A stretch of DNA of 34,907 bases from Branchiostoma floridae (lineage: Eukaryota; Chordata; Leptocardii; Amphioxiformes; Branchiostomatidae): assembly GCF_000003815.2 (NCBI RefSeq), contig NW_023365864.1:20943-55849 (forward strand). The letters run 5' to 3'. A program made the position numbers and the translations under genes. Positions 28,101 through 34,907 of this stretch are shown in pieces. Below the pieces are notes generated by a model. The model ran no database searches. It saw nothing but the letters and a program-made list of their open reading frames with translations, and was not told the DNA's origin. How positions within the stretch are numbered: the stretch's first letter is position 1; each line of letters begins with the position of its first letter.

Positions 28101-31100
28101 GTAAGTACACTGTAATTGTTTTTTTGTCACTCCATTTTTCAAAAGTTAACTTACAATTTACTTGTACATTCATAGATTATTTTTTTTGTTTTACAAGACA
28201 AGGACAAGGCCTTTGAAATTGCTGTTGTCACAATTTTTTGTTCCAGGACACCAAATATTCTCATCTTGTGAATTTTGCATTGAACTTTGTTCTTTTTCTT
28301 TTTTTTCATCAATTGGGTATAAAAAAATAAGTTCCCAGCCCTCCCGCAGGTCGGATCACCCTCCGACAGTTGGCCCTTGGGCGATCCCTTCCGTGGTCGG
28401 GCTGGCATCCTACAGAAACATCCTAGCCTGATTACCATCCACCATAGTGACCCGTGGCTCAATCCTTTCACTTGCTAACTACAGATTAGATAGCAAGCAA
28501 AAGGATTGGGCCAGTGGTTACTACAGAGGATGGTACTTGGGCTAGAAACAACCTGACATATCTCATGTAATTTTGCTGTTGTTTTTTGTACAGACGAGCC
28601 AGCCGACAGTAGACATATTTGCGGACCTCCTACAGAAACATCCTGACGTGTTTCACCTCAGCAGAACTCCCAAGGTGCTCCACACACACTGGCTCCAGAT
28701 GAAACAGTACCACTTATTGGCTGATCAAACAGGTAACAGACCAATCAGAGAGCCCGTGTGTACTGAATAAGTGTCATAGAAGATTTCCAAAATGATCATT
28801 GTGCACAAATTTTTTACTGCTCATTTGACTTTCTGGTCCTTTTTGCTTTTATAATTCTACCTTTCTTTGTTCCTTATACCTTGATTTCTGCCTTCTGTCT
28901 ATGTCTGTGTATGTTAGTCTATTCTTGTACTGTCACCTACCCACAACAGTCAACCAATGACTAGTAGCAGTAACTAGAAATGTATTTAAATATGTTTATA
29001 TTTATTCTTATCCTGCCAAGAGACAATCAGAGCTTAGAACTGTGTTAGAATATTTGTTGTTTATTTTAAATACAGTCAAGAGACAATCAGAGCTTAGAAC
29101 TGTGTTAGAATATTTGCTGTTTATTGTAAATATAACTTATGAGCATTTTTTTTTACCCACACACAATTGTAGGGCTAATTACACCATACTAAAAGGCTAC
29201 GGGAAAATATTTAGCGTTTGCAAAGTTGTTGCCTTTCTAGTTCCATGAAAGTCTTGAAATTTTTTTCCAACAGTTCAGCCCCTGCCCCGTGGGGACCACA
29301 TCCTCAACTTCTCCGATGCTGAGGACATGATCAACGACGAGGAACTCAAGGAAACGAAAGACGAAGTTCTGGAACACGGTAGGAACAGTTTCCTTTCGAA
29401 GGCTACTTAATTGTTGAACGATGACTGATTCTTTTGAGGGATGACCCTGTGGTTTAACTGGTAGCTGTCTCATTGTTGTTGAGCTTATTGTAGGAACAGT
29501 TTCCTTTTTGCAGGACACTTGCAGTGTACAAGAACACTGCCATATATTTTGTACCTGTATGTTTTTCTGATGAGGAATGGCTCACTGTTGTTGAGCTTCT
29601 GGTTTGAATAAGGTAGTAACTATATTAGCATGAAAGCTCATCTGTGTTGGTACAATCCGAGTTGAGGTTTGTATCTTTCACTCAACACAAGCAAATTGTT
29701 TACCTCGAATTTTTGATCGCAAAGAAGAAGGTCAACAGATGTGTGACCAATAATTTGAGGTAAGCAATTTGCTTGTGCTACAAACCTCAACATAATTGGT
29801 ATCTGGGAGACCAGTTCAAGTTTTGCGATTAGGGCTGCACTCAGAATGTTCATGTAAATATACCCTGGACCCAGGTACTGAAACAGCAAGGAAACTTGCT
29901 GCTCTATCTTGTACTACAAGGGTCTGAATGAACAAATGTTTTCTGCTGAAAAAGAAAGTCTACAAATTCGTCTGCCTGTACGGTTAATATTTTTACAATA
30001 TCTCAAGAGAAAAGGCATATTATTTCGTTTTGGTCCCCTTGAATTGATCATATCTATTGTTGTTCCCCAGAGTTGGCGATCTCGGACAGGAGACAGAAGA
30101 GAGAGATCAGGTTCTTGGAGCAGGAGATTCCCAAATGGCAGGTGTTGGTGGATGCTGTCACAGGTGGGCTTACAAAAATAGCACTCATGCTGCTTTGTTA
30201 GTTACTGTTACTTACAATGTTACATGACATTTTTTTTTCAATCTTAATGGAGTTACAATGCATACGTACCGTGCATTACTTTGTCAGAGATCAACTATTT
30301 TGGTTACATACAAAATTGCATGTTGACAAAAACTTTTAAATGCAAAATTTCATGTTCAGAATGCAAATCTTCAAAGCAGCATGCAAACTGCAAGATTGCA
30401 CATTGTATTTTGCACAGCAGCCGACCGATGATGATGATGGTGATGATTTTGATTATACATGGTGCATATCATGATCTCAAAATGTGAAAAAAACTGCAAG
30501 GTTTAGAAGCATTGTCTGCTGAAGGTGATGTACATTGGACATTGTGATCATGAACTGCTGCTGTACATAGTTGTAATGGGAGACAACATTGTCATGTTCT
30601 GCTCCTGTTGTAGGTATCAGCCCACCAGACTTTGACAACCAGACATTGGCTGTCCTGAGAGGCAGACTGGTACGATACCTCATGAGGTCACGAGAGGTCA
30701 GTATTATGTATCCGATAGTTTTGAGATATCACTGTACTGTGCCCTCTTCATTCCTTAAGTACCCAAATTCACAGAAAATCAATGAAAATGGCTTATTATT
30801 TGGTAGATCCCAAGAAATTTAGATAAATACATCTTGAAAGATTTGTTTCTTTCTTGGTACCATTTTTACACGCATTTGCAAACAAATTGCTGTTTGCTAT
30901 TTTGCAAGCCACTTAAAACAAAAACGTGTATTCGGTTATATTGCATGGAATGTGCTCTAAGCAAGTCTATTTGTTGTAGAATACAAATGTGAAGCAATGT
31001 GATTCGGGCCCCTATGCTACCACGCAAGGGACTTTTCTGTTGCTTTGTTTGTAACAAGGTAAGAAATGTTGGTTTTATAAGTTTATTTCAATAAATCTGG

Positions 31101-31896
31101 CCTTCAAAAGTATTTCTGAGGATTATAAATTTAAATCTTTTCAGCTGCATGCCCCTTTGTCTTATATACTCCATGTCCATTGCACTAGATAACACTAGGA
31201 AGATCCACAAAAGACAACACCATAGACGTCGACCTGTCACTAGAGGGCCCGGCCTGGAAGATCTCCAGAAGACAGGGTGTCATCAAACTAAAGAACAACG
31301 GGGATTTCTTCATCATGAACGAGGGAAAACGGCCCATCTATATCGATGGGAAACCTGTTCTTAACGGGCAGAAGTGGAAACTCAACAATAACTCTGTAGT
31401 AGAGGTATGTTTTCTCTTGTCATAGAGTCTACTTTCAATGGGGCTCTGGTGGTAAATTCTACACATTGGTGTGAACTAGAAGAGAAATTTGAGTTCCAGT
31501 TATTTTGATATTGTTCATTAAGAGTCACATTACTTTTGCATGTTACTTTTGTATATCTATATATCTAGTGTTTAGATTAAGCTATCGGTGAATGAAGTAG
31601 ATATTAGAAAAACCACAAGCCTGTAAGATTGCACATGGTAATATTTTGTACAATTTACAGTTAAGACATAAGTTGAAGGTATGCATTATGTCTCATACAT
31701 TTTCCCAACAATATGTACTGGTTCCAGCATGATTCCACAAAGACTAGATAAAGGAATTTTATGACTCTTCTGTCTATGCCCTTTCAGCAAGTGTTTTTTT
31801 TCTTTCTTTCAGATTTCATGTTTGCGGTTCATCTTCTTGATCAACCAAGACTTGATCAACGTGATCCGAGCAGAGGCTGCCAAAATGGCCCAGTGA
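27992..31896 (+). CDS. MCRS1: Microspherule protein 1, C-terminal part (seven exons)
   Basis: Exons 27992-28100, 28594-28732, 29274-29378, 30071-30163, 30614-30696, 31189-31404 and 31813-31896 join in frame to about 276 residues and follow the known vertebrate protein almost residue for residue in conserved blocks: TSQPTVDIF, LNFSDAED, DRRQKREIRFLEQE, PPDFDNQTLAVLRGR, the FHA domain, and INQDLINVIRAEAAKMA before the stop. MCRS1 is a nuclear/nucleolar FHA protein of the INO80 and NSL chromatin complexes that also protects kinetochore-fibre minus ends in mitosis (family knowledge). A coiled coil is evident in exon 4. The human protein is about 460 residues, so roughly the first 185 are missing here. 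No matching upstream exons were found between 12.4 and 28.0 kb, where LINE-A and LINE-B lie. Confidence 0.95.
28101..28593 (+). other. MCRS1 intron with fold-back repeats
   Basis: It contains a partly palindromic segment (about 28,333-28,407, CCAGCCC...GGGCTGG) followed by the larger fold-back element at 28,423-28,545. No coding content. Confidence 0.6.
28423..28545. mobile_element. Fold-back MITE in an MCRS1 intron, 123 bp
   Basis: The left arm begins CTAGCCTGATTACCATCC and the reverse complement of the right arm begins CTAGCCCAAGTACCATCC. The two arms of about 60 bases pair along nearly their whole length (also CAATCCTTT...CTTGCTA), leaving almost no loop. It could fold into a long hairpin in the primary transcript. 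No ORF. Confidence 0.8.
28594..28732 (+). CDS. MCRS1: MCRS1 exon b
   Basis: From TTGTACAG to ACAG|GTAACA. It reads TSQPTVDIFADLLQKHPDVF and ends MKQYHLLADQT plus one base. A 17-bp piece of this exon (28,628-28,644) is exactly repeated in the preceding intron. Confidence 0.95.
29017..29136. repeat. 60-bp tandem duplication in an MCRS1 intron
   Basis: Two adjacent 60-base copies, both starting CAAGAGACAATCAGAGCTTA and containing AACTGTGTTAGAATATTTG. They differ at only a few positions, so the duplication is recent. Confidence 0.9.
29274..29378 (+). CDS. MCRS1: MCRS1 exon c
   Basis: From TTTTTTTCCAACAG to CACG|GTAGGA. It reads QPLPRGDHILNFSDAEDM, then an acidic/Lys stretch to EVLEH. Codons are split at both ends (V and E) and match its neighbours. 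Confidence 0.95.
29661..29791. repeat. Inverted repeat (hairpin) in an MCRS1 intron
   Basis: The left arm starts GTTGAGGTTTGTA and continues CACAAGCAAATTG..TTACCTC. The right arm (29,751-29,791) is its reverse complement. The left arm has about 13 extra bases (TCTTTCACTCAAC). The loop is about 40 bases. Probably a fold-back element. Confidence 0.75.
30071..30163 (+). CDS. MCRS1: MCRS1 exon d, coiled coil
   Basis: From TTGTTCCCCAG to ACAG|GTGGGC. It reads LAISDRRQKREIRFLEQEIP and ends VLVDAVT, a charged helix with heptad spacing. Confidence 0.95.
30614..30696 (+). CDS. MCRS1: MCRS1 exon e
   Basis: From TCCTGTTGTAG to GAGAG|GTCAGT. It reads ISPPDFDNQTLAVLRGRLVR and ends RYLMRSRE in phase 0, at the border of the FHA domain. 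Confidence 0.95.
31189..31404 (+). CDS. MCRS1: MCRS1 exon f, FHA domain
   Basis: From TTGCACTAG to GTAGAG|GTATGT, 72 codons. It carries the FHA phosphopeptide-binding core: ITLGRSTKDN (Gly-Arg loop), DVDLSLEGPAWKISRRQG (Ser/Arg contact region), LKNNGDFFIMNEGKRPIYID and GQKWKLNNNSVVE. Confidence 0.96.
31813..31896 (+). CDS. MCRS1: MCRS1 exon g, C-terminus and stop
   Basis: From TTCTTTCTTTCAG. It reads ISCLRFIFLINQDLINVIRA and ends AAKMAQ with TGA at 31,894-31,896. The 3' UTR is about 310 bases long. Confidence 0.95.
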   Translation: MSCLRFIFLINQDLINVIRAEAAKMAQ

Positions 31897-32204
31897 CAGA
31901 ACACGACACAACAGCAGTGTCCTGTTGTATATAGATCTAAACAGCCTGACTGTATATAGTAGAATGTAGCCCCATCTTGTGAAATGCTATTTTTTGTATT
32001 TAACATATACCAGTAAGAATGGCAAAAAGATAAGTACAGTATTCCTTGAAATTTTATGTCTTCATGGGAGAAGTATGAAATTATGTCAGATGATGTAGTT
32101 CTGTATGTATTTATATACATATGTACATTGTTCTGAGTATTGTTGGAGTTTGTCTTTTGTTGTTCAGGGTCTGTTGCTTAACAGAAATGTATTGTTTTCA
32201 AGGA

Positions 32205-32210
32205 AATAAA
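32205..32210 (+). terminator. MCRS1 polyadenylation signal
   Basis: AATAAA about 310 bases after the MCRS1 stop, followed by GT/T-rich sequence. Confidence 0.75.
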
Positions 32211-32251
32211 GCAGAGATTCAATCTTTGAAAACCCTAAACTTGCAGTTGTT

Positions 32252-32257
32252 TTTATT
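32252..32257 (-). terminator. Polyadenylation signal of the JmjC gene
   Basis: TTTATT on the plus strand is AATAAA on the minus strand, about 325 bases after the JmjC stop. It lies only about 45 bases from the MCRS1 signal, so the two transcripts end nearly back to back and may overlap. Confidence 0.6.
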
Positions 32258-32581
32258 AATTTCAACAGAATTTGTGAGTGGGGTTGTGGTATAAATCCCA
32301 GAATGCAGAGTATTCAATTCACTCATAGAAGTTCCTAGTGGAACAAAATAAGTTTTGAATACAGGCACTTTGATCATGCAAACATACAAGTGATAATATC
32401 AATATTTAGTACAATACTATATACCAGAATACTAGATGTAAGTGCAACAAAGAAACTTTTTTTTTTTACATCTCATATGACCAAAATGAAGATAGAAGGA
32501 CTGAAATATATATTACATGTATATTTAGGGAATGGCATGAATACTACAGAATAGGTTATGCCTTTTTACCCCGTATGAAGG

Positions 32582-32710
32582 CTACGTACAAGTATTTGCA
32601 CATGTGAAGGTGTGAACTCCTGTTGCAGTGTTGTTGTAGGCCTCACATCTTCCAAACGTCATAACTGCCTCTAAATACTTGTTCGGCATCAACCGTTCTA
32701 TCGTCTCCAC
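32582..32710 (-). CDS. JmjC gene terminal exon
   Basis: The acceptor is CATGTTCTTTCCAG. It reads VETIERLMPNKYLEAVMTFG, then a Thr/Asn/Cys-rich end and TAG at 32,582-32,584. The helix after the EF-hand loop probably completes a calcium-binding hand. 43 codons with the stop. Confidence 0.8.
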   Translation of the reverse strand: METIERLMPNKYLEAVMTFGRCEAYNNTATGVHTFTCANTCT

Positions 32711-34811
32711 CTGGAAAGAACATGGATATGAGCTTGATACTGTACAGTGTTTTTAAGGTCTTGGTACGGTGATCTTTCACAGCAAGGGACCTAAAGATAC
32801 AACGAACTCTTGACTTTGACTGTGCCTCATTAAAGGAGTTTACAGTACTCTGTTACAACTCATAAAAAGGGAAGCACAGTTCTACAGTGTTGTTGATTTA
32901 GTTTTGATTGCTATTGCCCGTCAACCAACTTGATATAAAGAAGGCTTTTTAGTTCTTTACCAAAGTCAGAGTGGTGCTGCAGTGTTAGTCTTCTAAATAC
33001 CCTTGCCCAGCTGTTTTTGTGGGAAAAGGAATGAGTTCTGTCTTCAAATGCCCAATACCATTTCCACTGCTTTTCCTGATACAAATCCAGTACAACTTGT
33101 TACACATGAATACTGACTGACCTTTAAGTTGTTCACTTCTTCCACAGTCAGCCAGCCATCCCTGTTGGTATCCAGGCCTTTAAACACCCGGTCAGTGATG
33201 ACCACCTCATCGTAGATAACCTGGGCCTGTACCATGTCTTTAGGCAGCCTGCCGCCATATTCCTCAAGGTACACTCTGATGACATACCTAGATAAGAAAA
33301 TGATAATGACCATTTTTGGCTACACCTTTTGGATGGAGCCCCTTTGTTTTTACATTAAAGCCCAATGGCCAGTATGATTAGTAATGCAACCATAGCGCAA
33401 ACATCACATGCACCAGAAAAGTACAGTTGTAAAGAAAGTAAAGTCACCTTTTCTTAGTACAAGAACATAGATAAGTTTTAAAAAACTGACAGTTATGTCA
33501 CCTTATATTAAAGCATTGGCGTTGGGTTTATGTAGTTCCTGTTTCTTTTGTATATCTGTATGTGATGTGCAAATATTGACCATCAAGCCTGAGACAAGTA
33601 ATAGATAAATGAATTATAATGTGCTAAAATCAATGTTCATCTGCAAAGAAATTCCTCACCATACCTTATCTGTTCTCCTGGCCTCAACTCCAATGCACTA
33701 AGCTGTATAGCTGTCTGGTGTTCTCTTGCAGAGCAATCAGAATAGTCAAAGTCGGGTATAGGTGTCCACCAGACATTGACCGCAACGTTCCTATCATAGG
33801 ACTGTACGTAATGCAGCCAACCGTGTGGTAGGTAGAGGCAGTCGCCTCGCTCGATACGTGCTGACCACCAGGGGATGGTACGCAGGCCTGGGTATCTGTA
33901 CATGTCCACTCTTAGGTGTAGGAAGAAAAGAGGTTAAAGTTCAAGGCATGCCCATACTGTGTGGTGTACAGGGCAGTGCCTATCTCTATTTCTATAGCCC
34001 TTTGGCCACACAGCTGTATAAGCAGGGGTCTTTTGGCAACACCTTGGGTGCAGAAGCATTCAGATACTAAAACAGTGCATAATATGTCTCTGTGGCTGAT
34101 CAGTAATGCAACCTTGCTGCTTGGCCTGGATCCAATTCCATGGATCTGTAGGCCAGAGTTTGATACCAGGTTCCACTCAGCTCAGACATGTTGTAAGGGA
34201 TTGCATTCATCTTTCAGAAGGGACATAAAATGAAGGTCCCGTGTTCGTGGAGGTTCCTCGAGCTCATAAAATAGCCTCATTAGTCAGATAGGGTACCTTC
34301 TGACTGCATTAATATACAACAAGGTGAATTATAGACCCCCTTCCGCCTTGTACTGAGCAATCAGCCCCACCGTAAACACCTAAGAATTTACAGCACCCAG
34401 ACGACAAGTCTTGTTACCTTTCCACATCAACTGCTAGGTCTTCTGTACCATCCGTGTGGTGATGAAGCGTGTATCTCCCCACCTCCCTGTCCACCAGAAA
34501 CCAGTCCTTCCCCCAACCACTTGCGCAAAGAATTTACAGCAATCATAAGAAAAGTCTTGTTACCTTTCCACATCAACTGCAAGGTCTTCCGTCCCATCCG
34601 TGTGATGATGAAGTGTGTATCTCCCCACCTCCCTGTCCACCAGCAGCCAGTCCTTCCTCCCACTGTACATACAGATGATGTTCTCCATGTTGTCCATGTG
34701 GAAGGTGGACTTGGTGCCTCCGCTCGACATCCACAGGCGAAAGTCATGAAGGTGTCGGGTGAAACCACCGCAGGAGAGACACGGGGGGAGGTACACTTCC
34801 TCCATCATGGT
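32582..34811 (-). CDS. JmjC/cupin-8 2-oxoglutarate oxygenase with EF-hand (partial)
   Basis: Four minus-strand exons (34811-34564, 33910-33665, 33287-33122, 32710-32582) join with matching phases into about 262 residues. The JmjC fold shows the iron ligands H-x-D in STFHMDNMENI and the distal histidine in LYLPHGWLHYV; NVAVNVWW follows, as in cupin-8 proteins related to KDM8, HSPBAP1 and JMJD7. These enzymes use Fe(II) and 2-oxoglutarate to hydroxylate proteins or RNA; the substrate cannot be predicted. A C-terminal EF-hand loop, DTNRDGWLTVEE, has ligands at positions 1, 3, 5 and 12 and Gly at 6, so it should bind calcium. The protein then ends after a short Cys-containing tail. The N-terminus lies beyond the window edge. 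Family is sure; the orthologue is not, so no symbol is given. The gene is convergent with MCRS1. Confidence 0.85.
33122..33287 (-). CDS. JmjC gene exon with the EF-hand
   Basis: The acceptor is TTTTCTTATCTAG and the donor AAAG|GTCAGT. It completes AG+G, then YVIRVYLEEYGGRLPKDM and the EF-hand FKGLDTNRDGWLTVEEVNNL, ending phase 0. Confidence 0.85.
33288..33664 (-). other. JmjC gene intron, no further feature
   Basis: AT-rich intronic sequence between the EF-hand exon and the distal-histidine exon. Nothing recognised. Confidence 0.6.
33665..33910 (-). CDS. JmjC gene exon with the distal iron histidine
   Basis: The acceptor is CTACACCTAAG and the donor ATAAG|GTATGG. It begins A (completing AGA) then VDMYRYPGLRTIPWWSARIE, followed by GDCLYLPHGWLHYVQSYDRN and NVWWTPIPDFDY. 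246 bases, phases fitting on both sides. Confidence 0.88.
34418..34519 (-). CDS. Partial duplicate of the JmjC exon, possible cassette exon
   Basis: This stretch repeats the 3' part of the exon at 34,564-34,811 with an offset of 146 bases, including its donor (AAAG|GTAACAAGACTT). It reads GKDWFLVDREVGRYTLHHHT and on to DVE plus AG. Over the last 79 exon bases there are five differences, all at third codon positions. A possible acceptor (TTCTTTGCGCAAG) gives a 102-bp piece that starts by completing the AG left by the upstream exon and ends leaving AG, so inclusion adds 34 codons in frame. It could instead be a non-functional recent duplicate. Confidence 0.5.
34564..34811 (-). CDS. JmjC gene exon with the H-x-D iron motif
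   Basis: The acceptor is TTTGCCTTTATACTCCCAG and the donor AAAG|GTAACA. It starts TMMEEVYLPPCLSCGG, carries GTKSTFHMDNMENIICMYSG and ends TEDLAVDVE plus AG. Phase 0 at the start suggests a further upstream exon outside the window. Confidence 0.85.
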
Positions 34812-34907
34812 CTGGGAGTATAAAGGCAAAGCAGTCACCCCCTAATCTCCAAGCAGATCTTGCGGTGGCATAAGATGATATCACACGAACAATAGCAACA
34901 CGCATGG

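Noticed and set aside
34427-34768. 113-codon minus-strand frame spanning the JmjC exon and its duplicate
   Set aside because: Wrong frame relative to the conserved JmjC motifs; it is open only because the exon and its copy are both GC-rich.

Overview
The window is animal nuclear DNA, most like a cephalochordate (amphioxus, Branchiostoma). The reasons are a vertebrate-like microspherule protein 1 gene split into short exons with GT-AG introns, and a dense mix of LINEs, short inverted-repeat elements and minisatellite. Genus is inferred; no marker in the window proves it. No rRNA, tRNA, CRISPR or bacterial operon structure was seen.

Layout. 1-2.85 kb: degraded repeats, including a 3'-end-only copy of the LINE found whole at 13.7-18.2 kb (here LINE-A), an unexplained minus-strand coding-like block, and a LINE C-terminus. 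2864-2963: a 100-N assembly gap. 2.96-5.56 kb: an 11-bp minisatellite with higher-order structure. 5.7-6.85 kb: inverted-repeat elements. 7.7-12.4 kb: six phase-consistent plus-strand exons of an unidentified gene, apparently a low-complexity cytoplasmic tail with tyrosine motifs, one of which is a strict ITIM on its own 57-bp exon. 12.45-13.65 kb: a palindromic MITE and a 177-bp tandem duplication. 13.65-18.25 kb: LINE-A, a CR1/L2/Jockey-group LINE (minus strand) with an intact 1038-codon ORF2. 18.25-21.35 kb: mostly unassigned, with a broken Gypsy-type gag and a second zinc-knuckle remnant. 21.45-27.77 kb: LINE-B, an L1/Tx1-like LINE (minus strand) with intact ORF1, a repeat-bearing 1.3-kb spacer and a frameshifted ORF2.

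28.0-31.9 kb: seven plus-strand exons giving the C-terminal part of MCRS1, including its FHA domain. 32.58-34.81 kb: four minus-strand exons of a JmjC/cupin-8 2-oxoglutarate oxygenase that also carries a C-terminal EF-hand. These two genes are convergent, with polyadenylation signals about 45 bp apart. The JmjC gene contains a partial exon duplication whose 26-codon core differs only at synonymous sites.

No obvious new multi-gene system is visible. The strongest leads are the duplicated JmjC exon, the JmjC/EF-hand combination, the skippable ITIM exon, the LINE-B spacer repeats and 5'-end YY1-like motif, and the apparent absence of the MCRS1 N-terminal exons.
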